Assembly: GCF_033958435.1 (NCBI RefSeq)
Contig: NC_134142.1
Span: 101,069,001-101,133,000 of the forward strand
Reading direction: 5' to 3'
Source: Carettochelys insculpta
Taxonomy: Eukaryota > Chordata > Testudines > Carettochelyidae
DNA: 64,000 nucleotides
Both the position numbers and the translations under genes were made by a program. Of this stretch, positions 34,141-47,090 are shown piece by piece. The notes under the pieces were generated by a model. It saw only the letters and a list, made by a program, of their open reading frames with translations. It was not told where the DNA came from and did no database searches. Every line of letters starts with the position of its first letter. The stretch's first letter is position 1.

Positions 34141-36408
34141 CCTACCCAACATTTGTACATAAAATAACCCGTGCAGACTGAATAAATGGCTTAAACTCAG
34201 ATCATACTAAACTGTGGAGTAGTTTTGCAAGAGGTTTCATATCAAGTAGGTTATTTATAGACAAATAAAAGGCCAGGACATGCTATCATTGCAAACTCCT
34301 GTGTCTCCTGCTTATACTTGCTACTGACTCCTTAATTAAAGTGTTATCTGATACTCCTATAGTTTTGTACTAAATCAACATGTTAAATATTTTCATTTTG
34401 GCATCCCTACTGTCAAGTACACAGTCTCTGTGGGATGCTTTGCACTAATTTTAAATGGGTAATCTTTTATCGGTAAATGTATTTTTCCTCTAGTCTCTTT
34501 ATCCACTAATCTCAGATTACAAACTGCTCATCTCTGTTCTTCCATCTCATTGATACAGGTTTCCCAATGTTTTCCCTCCTGCCACAGCATGAAGCTTAGC
34601 TTCCAGCTAGAAATTATTACGAAAAAAAATGTCAAAAGAACAAAACTTGACAGCCAGAGTCAGATTTACCAGATGAAAGGACAATTATTGGAGAAAAATG
34701 CATTTAATGTTACAATACTTTACACATTGTTTCAGAGGTGAAAAGCCAGCCTTGCTATGTAAAACACAAGCAGAGATTGAAAATAGACAAACAAAAAAAC
34801 CTGCAGAAGATCCAGGTCCAAATGAAAGGGTAGTTTTAGCTTGTTACAATATTCATAAGCTAAGCTGAAGAGGTAATTGATGTCTTTTTTTCTGTCCTTA
34901 TTATGAATTTCATTAGGTTCAGTGCATTTTCCCCCAGTTTCACAAGATTCTGCCAATTTTAGGGGATATGTCTGCATCCTGGAAAGCCAACTACCTAGCT
35001 TACAGATACAAACACACATAATTAATTCAAGTAAAGAAAAACAAACTCTTTCAACGGTACTTCTTCAATGGCTATTGAATTTCATGATTGTCAAAAAGGG
35101 CAGAGTAAATTCCCTAGAGAGGGGATTTTACATCTGTTCCCTAGAATGAACATGCTCATTGACAACAGCAGGTCAAATTTTCACAAACTACTCCTTATTC
35201 TCTCTATCTTTACCTACTGGAATTGCTCTAGAATCCAATCCTGCGCCTCTGCTGAATGCCACTTGTTTTGGAGGTTTAATAATGTGGACACCTATACACC
35301 AGGACCTAACCTGAATTGCAAACAGGCACCTGAACAACCAACAAATGGCAGTATCTGCCATAAGCAAAGTAGAGACTGAGTCACATAAGGACCGGGGACC
35401 TAAAAGCAGAAACTTCTATTATTAATCCCTTGCAACCCAGGTCCCCTCTCTGTGTGTGTGTGTATTCATTCTGTTGTGACTATTTGATGAGATCCAAATG
35501 ATGCTACCCAATCTCACTGAGATACAGTGTCCTGCAGGCAAGACAATGCTGTCGCATCACAACATGACAGCATACCATTTTAACATGTCCCATCACAGGC
35601 TACAGGCTTCTTCACATCACAGGTGAAGAATCTGAGGTTTCGATCCCTCTAGTTTGAACCATCTTTGGAGATTTTTAGTTATTTTCTATAACTAATTTCA
35701 GTTATTCCTTAAGGCCTGGATTTTCAAATGTGCCTGTTTACCATAGAAAATGGAAGTTGGGCATCTAACTCATGCAAACTAAGTTGTTCTTCTATCATCC
35801 AATTTCAGTATCACAGTTAATCTCCAAATACTAACAAATAAACTAAAATTAAAAGACGATCTTTCAGCTGAAACAAAAAACCATCCAAATAAAAAAAAAC
35901 CCACAAACTTTATCTTCTCTGGAGATTGCCACATATGTCAGACTGGCCTGTGCCCAGGTCCACAGACGGAGAAGGTGAAAGTGTAAGAAAAAACATAATT
36001 CTCTTGTGCAGGGCCCCTTCCGTCTTTGTCTAGGCCCTCCCCTCCCTGCTTAACACTCTTCTTAGTCCCCTCTTTCACTCCTGTGGCAGTGCTCAGGCAG
36101 TGGTCATGGTCATCACCTGTCTTTGAAGGTCCTTGGATGAACCTCCTATACATGATCCAAAAAACAAGGCAGTAAGCAAAGTGCAGCTTCCCAAAAAGGA
36201 TTCATAAGAGGGGAGTTAGAGAATTAAATGTCTACCATTTAACAGAAGAGAGGATCATGGATGGTCCCCTGGCTGCTGTGCAGCGTACTGAAGCAATCCT
36301 CTATGCAGCACTAGCCTAAAAGGGTGGCTTCTGGGAGCCTGAGGTTTGCCACAAACTTAAATATCTTCCCTTCATAGCAAGAATCCTGAAAGAGGATGAC
36401 AGGCATAA
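34141..36408. other. Intergenic or upstream DNA, nothing recognised
   Basis: No domain, RNA or clear repeat. A GTGTGTGTG run is at 35451-35462. Confidence 0.4.
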
Positions 36409-36622
36409 TGAACATTTCCCTAGCAAAACAAAAAGCAGTCAAGTAGCACTTTAAAGACTAGCAAAATAGTTTATTAGGTGAGCTTTCGTGGGACAGACCC
36501 ACCACGAAAGCTCACCTAATAAACCATTTTGCTAGTCTTTAAAGTGCTACTTGACTGCTTTTTGTTTTGATAGTGTATAAGACTAGCGCGGCTTCCTCTC
36601 TGTTACTATTGAACATTTCCCT
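36409..36622 (+). mobile_element. Fold-back PLE tail with perfect 13-bp target duplication
   Basis: TGAACATTTCCCT occurs at 36409-36421 and 36610-36622, flanking a unit made of an antisense PLE tail (AGCAGTCAAGTAGCACTTTA, then GTGAGCTTTCGTGGG) joined directly to a sense tail (CCACGAAAGCTCACCTAATA, then GTGCTACTTGACTGC). As in the 11.2-kb copy, the right arm alone carries the terminal CTCTCTGTTACTAT. The perfect duplication shows a single, fairly recent insertion. Confidence 0.88.
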
Positions 36623-36640
36623 GTGTATCCCAAACACATA

Positions 36641-37102
36641 TACAGGCTGAAACTCTCTCACCTGGCAACATCCTTCGTCTGGCAGGACCATAGATGTTGC
36701 TGGACCAGAGGGCTCTAGCTGTGCAGGGCCAGAGTGGAGCCTTGTGGCAGGGAGGCCCCTGCCAACCTGCTTGGGGAAGCCCCAGGGACAACCCCGGGCA
36801 AGGAGCCAGTTTAGGGAGCCCTACCATGGGGAGCCCAGCCCCAGTCGGGAGCCCTGCCAGGAGCCTCACTGCAGGGAACCAGCAGGGAGCCTGGCTGGGA
36901 CAAGGAGCCCCACAAGCAGTCCCGCAGCAGCAGAGAACTCAGCCTAGGCAAGGGAAGCCTAGCAGCTCCACAAAGGAGCCTGGCAGGAGTGGAGTCCCCA
37001 CTCTACCCAGACTGGGGGCCTGACCTCCCCACATCTGGCAAATCCCCTCATCTGGGGCCTCTCAGGTCCTGAGAGTGCTGGGTGAAGGAGGTACAACCTG
37101 TA
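36641..37102 (+). repeat. TACAGGCTGAAAC...GGTACAACCTGTA repeat
   Basis: Starts TACAGGCTGAAACTCTC and ends GGAGGTACAACCTGTA, so the ends are inverted. Shares GGACCATAGATGTTGCTGGA, CCAGAGG and CATCTGGCAAATCCCCTCA with the copy at 22103. The GC-rich interior (CAGGGAGCC units) yields spurious frames on both strands. Confidence 0.72.
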
Positions 37103-38109
37103 TTGTTTGTTTAATCCCTCTTTCTCCAGTGAGGTATGCACTGAATTTGGAGAAGCCCCTGGACTCTGAGGCCACCAGACTTCGAATTTCCTGATTTCCT
37201 AACCTGTGTGGTTTGGACAAACCAACAATGTACTCAATAAGGGCTTCTTTTTTTAACTGTTTTTCCACTCCAATAATCTATTTAGAATTTGGAAAGAGCA
37301 TTGTTTGGTGTCCAAAATCTCTGTAAGGAGTATGTCAGTCCCTCTATTTTGTGTCTGCTTCCTTTTATAGAATAGGAGATGATTAAATTCCTTTTCAAAA
37401 TGCAGCTCTCCTGAAGTTTGTTTTAATAATTAGCTTCGCCTCTCTTGGCAACAATGGTTGAGGACTGCCTTAAAGTCAGTTACAGTAATTCATTTTATGA
37501 CCAAGCTGCCTTTTCTGTATGTTTAAGGTGCAGGAGTGCTTTCTGTAGTAAGGAAAAATGGAGCATAATGGTGAAAAAAAAACTTGCCTACCACAAGGGG
37601 CCACGCTGTGCTGATCTTCTACCACCCGAGAGCACGAGGAGTATGTTTTACCATATGACTCATGCTAATAACAAAAATTCTCTATGTGGAGGACTCTGTA
37701 TTAGCTCATAAATTAAATTAAAATAGGATATGGCTCAAACTTCACGATGGTTTTGCAGTCTAAATCTATGTTTCCTATCTGTGACAAAACTAAGAGTCCT
37801 GACTTTGGATTTTATTCATGCTTCTCCAATTTGATGAACAATAGTCTTAATTTCAGCTGGATGGGAAATTTGGGGTGGAGGTGGGTGGTGATTTTCAGAA
37901 GAAATTCAAATATTGAAAATATTTGGTTGAAAAATGAAATATTTTAATTTTGCAAATGATGCCAAGATGCCTGATGGGAGCTCTCATATGGGTGACTCAC
38001 GCTCTAATTCTTCTCTAGAGGCTGACCTCTGTGAGAAGACTACATCTCCCATGGTGTTTGAGGGTCTCCTCTCTTGAAAAAGTGAGGTGACTTTGGCATT
38101 GATCAACAG
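37103..38109. other. DNA with nothing recognised
   Basis: No gene, RNA or clear repeat. Confidence 0.4.
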
Positions 38110-38430
38110 GGTCAACAGCTGCCCAGGGCCCCTATCTGCCCAGCGCCCCAGAGCAAGGTGGGAGGGGAGGGTGGCTTTGCGCCCTGGAAGGGGCATGGCC
38201 AAGGAAAAAAGTGGCAGGACCTAGGGCAATCAGACCCCAGTTCCACCCATACCGTGGCACTGGGATCCTGTCCCTCACAGCATGGAGTGGTGCAGCAGCG
38301 ATGCCATGGCACTTCAAAGGGGCCCAGAGCTCTGGCCAGCACCACTGCCCCTTTCAAATACTGGGCCTGGGAGTAACAGCTTCATTTGTACCTTATACCC
38401 TGCTCCCTCCCTTCCCCCTGTCAGCAGGCT
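38110..38430. repeat. GC-rich interspersed repeat, related to 48170-48440
   Basis: GCACTTCAAAGGGGCCCAGA followed by GCTCTGGCCAGC and CCCCTTTCAAATACTGG corresponds to GTGATTCAAAGGGGCCCAAG, GCTCCAGTCACTGCC and CCCTTTGAATTGCC at 48 kb. A CCCTCCCTTCCCCCTGTCAG / CCCTCTCCCTCCCCC tail is also shared. The four overlapping frames here are artefacts. Confidence 0.55.
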
Positions 38431-41400
38431 TGCATTTATATCTCCACATGGACAACAAAGACATAAGGCAACTGAGATACAACTCCCATGAGGCACCACA
38501 GCTGCATTTCCAAATGAAAATAGCATGGCTTTAAACCGAAATATTTTGCTTGTCAGACATCTGATTGTTTGACATAAATAAATACATTTTCTGCGGAAAA
38601 ATCAACATTGTAAGTAAAAAGAATCACTCCTCTGAAAACCCAGTCTTCCAAAGCAAAATGGTTGAGATGGAAAATTTTTGACTACTTCAACTCTTCACAT
38701 ATAGTATGTTTGCAAAATCAAATCAGTGAACAAACAAAAAAAAAATCACGTCTACAACTTTCCCACAATAGGTCCCAAATGGACCTAAGAAACCAAAAGA
38801 GATGTTACTATCAGTCCTATGCAAAATTAATGCTTTGGGGCTTCCTCTGCTGCTGGTGCAGTACTGGTTAACCAAGTGGCACTTTCCCCAGATGGTGTGG
38901 AAAGCAAACACTGATGCTGATGCACATACACCAGAATGTTTCAAGCAAAACAAAAAACTCTGTGATATGCAGTTGTTAAACACAAACAGTGGTGTTAACT
39001 TCAGCTCCGTCCAAAACTGGGGTTGGGGTGGTAGATGACAATCATCATTTGGCAAATGGAAATGGACACAACGTGTAAGTATTTTATGCTGGGTTTCCTT
39101 TCTTCCTTACAGGACATTTTAACAAACAGTGGGTCAGTTTCTAATATTACATCAGGAAAACTCCTCATCTTCATGAAACCAACACTTACACCCATGTAAG
39201 TGAAAGGGAAATACGGAAAAGAATAAAGTAATAATAATACGTTGCTAAGGGTGCTGATTATTCAGTGCTGTTGATTGAGCTGAACTAATTCACCGTGTCA
39301 AAGATAACCCTTCTGAAACTTATCACCAATATTTTATTTTTTCCTTGAGTCAGTTATGGTATGCTCTCAGATCTCCGCCTAATCACTTAAGACTGTAAAA
39401 CTATCTAGAACGTCAGCATCTGCCGCCAGTGCTGTTCCCGCAAAGGCTCTCTTTGAAAATATGTACAGTTGCCAGATGATGAGTTTTCCTATTTACTGTA
39501 GGCAAGCCATCCCTGGCATTAACTTGAGAGGAGTTGTGCCAGGGACTATTTTTGGCACTGCAGGCATTCTAAGTAATGAAATTGATCTTTTGTTATATTA
39601 TATAAAAAACAAGGATCTAATGCCAAGAATCAAACTTGTAAGTTCTCTTGAACTCCAGACTCACATGAATAAGAATTGATTCCATGGCTTTGTCCACATT
39701 GGGGTGGACAATAAAACAGAAGAGTTTGCCAGGGTTAGCTGCTAGCAGACTGCCATTGCTATATTTACCTGCCCCTCCACAGTTATGGGCGATTGCAACT
39801 CCATTTGCAACCAATGGGAGCTATTCTTCTTACCTTCATAAATCTCCCTAAGGAAAGCAGGAAGAGGAACATATCTTTACGGGCTCACACTCTGACTCCC
39901 AACCTGTCTCCCTGCTAGTTTCTCTCAGACCCTTGTCTTCCTCTGCTTATGTGCACCAAGTCCATCTGCTTTCTGCAGTCTGGACCTAGTGCTGGGAACA
40001 TCTACAAGACAGATTGAGAAGAGGGGATCATAACCTGTCAGAGAGAGGCAGCACTTATATATACACCAATGCAGGCCTCAAGCCAGAAAACCTCACACAA
40101 CCCTAGGCATTGCAAATAAGTCCCATCAAACTGTCCAGTCTTTAAAGTATAAACCGTCTCAGATTTATCCTGTTTCCTGCAAATCAAACGATCACTGACA
40201 CAATTCAAGGGAAAAAAAAAAGACAAATTCTCAAATGGCATAAATCAGCATAGTTCCTATGATGCCAACTTGAGAATCTGGCCTGAAAATGTTATAATTT
40301 ATCAAAAGCCTATTAAACTCTCAAGCACTGATTTTCTATTTCCTTTCCCAGAACTAATGCTTATCAAGGAATTTTTGTTAAATAGGAACTCTCTTGTCCA
40401 TTTAGACAGTTCCTGCCCTGTTCATTTAATGATCTACAGCCCAGTGCTTGAGCCATCACAAATGCTTCCTGTTATACTTGCCAACTGGCGGCCAGATACT
40501 CAAGCATAACTAGCAAAGTCCCCCCCGCAGTCTGGCCTTGCCAAGTTTACATCCCTCATGTTTCACAGCCAAGACTTGATCAACAGTCAGCAGCTCTTCC
40601 ATGGGAGCCCCAAAGAAAGGAAAGCCTCCCCTTGCATTCCCATTGGGAGTTATGCTCAGCTGGAAGTTGCAGTCTGTGCTTCATAACAGCTATCGTGAAG
40701 ATGACCTGTGATTTTCCTAACACTGGATCAGTAAATGCTGAATGAAGCAAGCAAGTGGAGCTGGCAATTTAAAGAGAAATGTGCAGAACCCCCCCACCCC
40801 CCGCCAAATACCCAGATAATCAGCAATGAGGGAAAAGCAAACAGAGAGCTTTATGGGGTTTAAGCAAATTATAGTGTTAGAAAAATTGCCTGAGTGTCTC
40901 CAGAGCTCCTTTAAATAACAGTGGATGCTGATGAAAATGCAACTTTAAAAGATTCTGACCATGTTATTCCTGGACCCACTGAAGTAAATAAGAGTTTTTC
41001 CACTGGTTTCAGTGGGGCTAGGATTTCACCAAGGAATTTCTGAATTTACATGCATATAACTGAGATGAACCTCTAGCTCACTGTCTCTGATGAATATGAC
41101 TCTGATGAATATGCCATCCTGTTAAATAATTTTTGCCACCCTCTCCCCAGACATAGCCAACTCCATCCATTGTGATTATACTGTGTATGGTACTATTTTA
41201 GGAATTTCAGGAAGGACCAAAGAAATTATTTTGGGATACCTCCTTATGTAGCTGAGCCATTTTACATTGAAAATGTGAGAGAGATTTTTCAGGGAACTTT
41301 TGCTTGTATCTCAACATTTGTAATCAATTTATATTGTTTTAAGTTTTCAAGATCTCTTTGCAAATAAAAGGGCTAGAAGTCCCCCCCCCCAGTAAAAGTT

Positions 41401-41464
41401 TGGGTTGTGTTCTTTTTTAAGTTCCTGTTCCCCCAAATGAGAGTGCTCACTGCTATGGGCACTG
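38431..41464. other. DNA with nothing recognised
   Basis: No credible gene or RNA. A C-run lies at 40791-40803 and an ancient GTTTCAGTGGGGCTAGGATT fragment at about 41008. Confidence 0.4.
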
Positions 41465-41960
41465 CAGGAGCCAATGGTTCAGTAGGCATCCTTCAGTCTG
41501 CATAGACTATGGATCACGCCCTTTAAAGTTTCAATTGAGGACTTCATTTACAGCATCTATTGTGACTATGAAGACCAACATGAGAGTGACAGTCCTTGCT
41601 GCGTCTCTTGCAGATGTAGTGGGTGTCTGGCAAGTCCTTATTGCGCTTTCTGTGCACTCGCTTCTCCTCTGCTAGCTGTCTGATCTTCATCTCGCCCTTC
41701 TGAAGGGCCTTGTGTAACCCCTGCCTCCATCTGCTGTGGTCGTCTGCTAGTTCTTCCCAGTTGTCCAGCTCGATGTCTACCTCTCTGAGGTCTCTCTTGC
41801 AGACATCTTTGTAGCGCAACTGGGGGCGTCCGGGAGGTTTTTTGCCAGAGGCTAGCTCACCATACAGGATGTCTTTTGGAATCCTTCCATCATTCATCCT
41901 GTGGACGTGGCCAAGCCAGCGGAGTCGACGCTGCCTGAGGAGGGTGTGCATGGTTGGGAT
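41465..41960 (-). pseudogene. Non-LTR retrotransposon reverse-transcriptase tail
   Basis: The minus-strand frame 41951-41544 reads LRQRRLRWLGHVHRMNDGRI, then PKDILYGELASGKKPPGRPQ, then RYKDVCKRDLREVDIELD. This is the familiar C-terminal end of LINE endonuclease-reverse-transcriptase proteins. The upstream endonuclease and RT domains are absent (5' truncation, as usual for LINEs). 3' sequence extends to about 41465 with GCATAGACTATGGATCACGC, a motif I associate with the tails of this class. The frame has no internal stop over 135 codons, so the copy may be fairly young. The LINE clade is not fixed by eye. Confidence 0.85.
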
Positions 41961-44639
41961 TCCAGCTTAGGGCCAATGGACAGCTCTGTAAAGGGTAAAA
42001 TCAGGCTTGCTTTCTGGATCTGAAGAATTGCTTTTTGTGCTCTCTTCTCTTCTACATTTCCTCTGTTTTCCTCATTGTGGACTGACAACTGATATCCCCA
42101 CCCGACTAAATAAATGAAATTTTAAAAATGGTAAAGTTTAGTCCTCAACCAAAGGCAGTGTTATTAAGTGGTGTCTGGTCAAATAATTTGCTACATCCCC
42201 AACAAAAGAATGATATGGTGTTTGACTTGTTTCCCGTACAGCTATGTTTTTAAAACATTTAATTACAGTTTTGAATAAGAATTGTATATTATTCTACTCT
42301 GTACCTTTTCACCACTGTACATTTTGCCTATGACGCTGTGCAAATTCATGGTGCTCAATGTTTGGCAGATGCCCACATGTAGTGGATTTCATTTGATCTC
42401 ACACATCCCATCCTGTGAGTTTTAATAATGACAAAATAGCAAATGTCACATTTTGACTCATAAAACCCACTCCAGTGAGATGTCTGAGATGGAAGAGCCA
42501 CAAGGGCAATGCCAAAATGCCCCACAGGTTTGGTATGGCATAAGGTACCCAAAGGAGATCTGGAAAAATCTGAAATATAAACCAACAGCAGTGAAATGAC
42601 ACAAACCACTAAAAGGTCCAGTTTTCTGTACTTACTGCAGGAAGAAATGTATTTGCTGGTGCCCACTAGTTATGAATTTGCTATAGCAGACACACTTACA
42701 CTCACGCTGGACACTATCTCCTCTTTTCCAGAAAAGACGTGTACTAATTTTTTGGTGTGGGAGGGCCACCTTAGTAGCAAAAGTTGCCGTATTTTTAAAT
42801 TGAATTGGAGTTTGAAAAAGCTTTGTTCAGTCCACTGAGTACCTAAACTAAGCTGCCTTCATGCTGGTCACAATGCAAAGTATAGACTAACCAGAATGGA
42901 ATAGTAAATCAATCATTCTGAAATAAATGTGAAGCTTATCTACCATTCTCTCTCTCTTCAGTTGGCTCCTGACATAATGCAAGATGATTTGTTAGAGGTC
43001 AAAACTAATTGTAGACTCTGCTCCATTCTATGCTGTGTTAAAATAAATCCACACCCACACCCTACACACAACTGTAATAAAATCTGCACAAGCTATGCCT
43101 TGTAAGGTATAATTTGAAAACTATAACTGGCAGATCAGTAATATGGTAAAGTTATTTAAACTTTCTTTGCCTGAGTTTCTCCCTATAAAGTTGGGATACA
43201 TAGCCTACATTTTGGGCTTGCTGTAATGACTAATGTTTGCACAGCAATTTAAAGGTGAAGTGTTAAGAATAATTATTTACTTAGACAGAGAAGGGAACAG
43301 AATTTCCATCCTAACATGTAACAGTCCCCATAGACTGCCAATCATTTGCTTCAGGATTCCCAACTGGAACAGATATGTTGTACGCAGAAGTACCATCACA
43401 AATAAATCCTGTCAAATATTTGGGCTCTGGGTCTGCTGTAACAGCTAATGTCCAGCTCAACTGAATTCAGCTGTGTTTACTTAATTGTTAACTTTTTTTT
43501 AAGTGCTAAACATTCTACATTTCTGTTTGGGGTTTTCTTTTAATCTTCAGACAGCTGCATCCATTTCCAAATTTCCCCTTCTAATTCCAATATTGTGTTT
43601 CGAAAAAAGAAACCTCTTTTGGACAGCATCCTTTCTGGCACAAAGAGAAAATCAGTATTGTGGGCCATGTGTGCATGTCTGTAAGAAAGAGTATGCTGCA
43701 AACTTAATAAAAATTTGATTGATGTTCAATTAGGCCTAGGAAAACTACACCAGCATTTCTATATAAACTGGAAAAGGTTGGAGGCTATATACCACACAGC
43801 ATCACAATGTCATTTCAGATTTCTTTTACATTGTGCTGAACAAGCATTCCAAATTCAAAAGAGTAATTAGCATACAGCATAAAAATTAGAGCATGGCAAA
43901 TACCCAAGCTTTAACCTTGCATCAGAAAGATCAATGCTACACACACACACACTGGGAATTCAGCGAGGCTGTGTGGTTTGGTGTCTACAGCACTGAAGTG
44001 TTGCTGATAGGAAACTTGCAGCCCAGCTGCTAACATTTAGTTAAAAGAGTTCCAGGTTATTATTAGTGTAGAGCTAGTACAATCACCTATTATTAAAGCT
44101 GCCCAGCACTGCCCATTAAAAGATCCTGTCTTCCACAGCTTATAACTGCCACACTGAAACATTGTTTTGGCATTAAAAATGTGCTATCTATGTTCTTGAG
44201 AAGTTCTAGCATCTCTCATACTTGGGAGCAGGGAAAGGAAATGTAGCAGGCAGGTGGTCTTTATGGAAGTGGTGTGCTTTTTTGCAGTTCCTTTAAAAAT
44301 CTGGCAACATTTGGCCAAATTATAAGCCTTTGAAAAGAAAATCTGATTTCACAAACATTCAGGAAAGACTTCTAGGAGCATAACAGCTAAAATATTCAAA
44401 TATTCCCTTCTCACTGAGCATGCTCAACTCCCTTGTGGCAATGTTGTGTGGCAGGACTGTGCGTGCAGCACTTCACAGAACTAAGCCTGCTCCAGCCCAA
44501 GGCAAGAGAAGAAGCTGGACTTTTCCTACAATTGTTCTTCCTGGATGCTTTAGGATGTTTGGGGGGGGGGGTGGACATGGGAGCTGAGAGCATGGAGTCT
44601 GTGTCTTGTATGCCCTCAGTGACCTCACCACCTGCTGAT
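41961..44639. other. DNA with nothing recognised
   Basis: No gene or clear repeat. A CACACACACAC run lies at 43939-43951 and a G-run at 44562-44572. Confidence 0.4.
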
Positions 44640-45010
44640 AGCCTGACTTGAATTCAAAAGGGACAAGACCTGAACCAGGGTCAAGGAAAAACAGAAGATG
44701 GGACAAGGAGCCTAATAAGACTAGGAAAAGGAGTGGGAGCACAAAAACAGAAACTGCTGTTGGGACTTTGTGGCGATAGACTGTACAGTGAACCTGGAGA
44801 GGGACATTTGGACTGTTTAGGAGCAGCAATTGTGGGTGGGATATAAGTTGAGGAGTGAAGATTGGGGCTAGGCAGGCAATGGGAACAGGACTGGGACAAG
44901 AACCAGACGTGTGGAAGAGTCTCAGTTGTGACAGTGACAGAGAAAGGTTGCAGAGGATAGGGCAGAAGGAGTCAAGCTTTGGGGAAAACAGAAGAATTTG
45001 TGCCTCCTTG
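44640..45010 (+). repeat. Purine-rich low-complexity region
   Basis: Repeated GGGACAAG, GGAACAGGACTGGGACAAG and AGGAAAAGGAGTGGGAG-like blocks. It resembles a decayed minisatellite. Frames on the minus strand (Pro/Ser-rich) are compositional. Confidence 0.4.
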
Positions 45011-47090
45011 ATCTTTCTAGAACATGGGATGGTACATAAGACTCCTAGCCTTACACCACTCCACTGCAGTCTGCAAATACCTGTTACTGTCTTTCATCCT
45101 CCTCTAGTACAGGTCCACAAAGAGAATGACAAGATTGTCAAATTAAACTACTGTTATCAGTTAACTCAAATGGCAGAGGACGGTGTACTCTACAAGTACC
45201 AGTACTTCCAGGCAAGGGTAATGGTGATGATATAACGATACAGAATGGGATTTCTGTTTTTCATACTTAAACTAGGTAATTACACACACACACTCTCACT
45301 CACAAACACACACAGAGAAAGAAATATATGTACATGCATTCAAATAACACAAAAATTCCAGTCACATGCTCAACATTTAGGAAATATCAGAAGTAATTTA
45401 ACCCCTTTGAATGTCTATATCTTGACATAGTTTTAATGACATGAACACATGCTGCTTTTCCATGGGACAAGTCCCTCATTCAGTGTACACACTGGATGAT
45501 GCTAAGCTATTTGAGACATTTACAATCTGATTTTTCAGAGTACTTCATATACTGTATTCAAACATAGCTCCCATTGACTTCAGTTGCAGTTATGAGGGCT
45601 CAGCACATCAGCAAAACAGACCCAGGTTCTCAAACTGAGCAATCATGAAAAATGAGGTTCCCACAATTAGTGACCACCTGTAAAAGTTTAGTTCAAGTGG
45701 CTCACAGAGTATCACATAGGAATTCTGTAGCAGAAGGAGGGATAAACTCATTCTCCAGGGCAGCACTGAATTGCTTTCATCCTCATCCTCCTCTTTCTGC
45801 ATTCCCCACCTGCCTCATTATTTAAACACCTTTCAGCATTTGCAACCAGTTAGGTGGGGATATTACAGACAACAGCTTCCTTTGAAAAAAAAAGCTTCCT
45901 TTACAAAAGCTTCCTTTACAATCCTCATTCATCCTTGGAGCCGGTCCACCCTGAGCTTTCAATGAAGCAGGCATCCTTTGGAAAAACTCATATGTGATCA
46001 CATCATTAAAGACTATCATAAAGCATACGCACAAGGGAGACAAATTAAGGTAGCACAGACAGACTTCAGTTTGGCATTACTTAACTTTTGAGTGTTGAGT
46101 TATCAGCCTTAATGTTCTGCTAATCTAGTTTTGCTATATAATTTAATATAGTGCTCCAAAGCATGCTACGTGCTCCTCTGTACAAAGAGAAAGACTGATC
46201 TTGCATACAATGAAAACCAGATACTCAGTTTTCATAGATATCAATGGAAGTACACTGATTTACAGCAAATGAGGATTTGGGTCTTCCCATTTATAGTGTC
46301 GCAACCAGCGAGCAAAAACAATGGGAAGGGAGACTGAGGCATAGCATGATAAGATCTCATGTGCATGCATTTTGAAAGTTTTGCAGGGTGTATAACCATT
46401 TATTATGCACCAGCAATAAAATAGCTGCTCTTCAGATTAGTCTTCTGTCTAAAAATGCAAGTAAGCAGCTAGAGTTTCCACTCTGCTTTGAAGAAACTGC
46501 ACACACATATTACCTAGACCAAATTTTCCACTTCCTGGGGCTGCCATGTATTATTAATTTCAGTAATAAAATCAAAATATAAAACTCAGTTTTCAGCTTT
46601 CTCCACCTGGTTAGCTATATGCAGGGGTTTTCTCCTCCCACCTCAATTAAAATTCAGGATCTTATACAATAAATTAAAACTAGCTTATCTGGGTTCAACA
46701 AAGATGCAGAAAAGTTGGTGGCACATTTAGGATAGTAGGCATTAGTCATTGTTGGGGCCTCCCCAAATATCAATGTCTTGGGCTCATCTTCTTCAAGCTG
46801 ACGTGAATCCTTACCATGCAAGATTGCTCTGCAAGCAAGAAGGGAATAATCCCCTTTTTAAGATTGTCTAGCAGGGAGAATAGGGTCATAAAGATGTTCC
46901 TCCTGTGGACGTAACCTGAGGAGTAATTTTCACTGCTGGGGTGGACAGTGATACAAAACTCCAGCTACTGAATCCAAGAACTAAGTCCCAATACGTAAGC
47001 TAAAATAAACTCTTTTATGTTCTGATGGAAAGAAGTCCTTTGGATTCTGATTATATAATTTCTATTTAAAAGAAAAAAAGAACTGTAGAA
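45011..47090. other. DNA with nothing recognised
   Basis: Contains a CA/CT simple repeat at about 45283-45318 and an AAGCTTCCTTTACAA triplication at 45889-45918. No gene. Confidence 0.4.

Noticed and set aside
36694..37023. 109-codon Gln/Gly/Pro-rich frame
   Set aside because: Built from GC-rich CAGGGAGCC units of an interspersed repeat.
41544..41951. Possible host gene, since the frame is open for 135 codons
   Set aside because: RLRWLGHVHRM and GRPQLRYKDVCKRDL are LINE reverse-transcriptase tail motifs.
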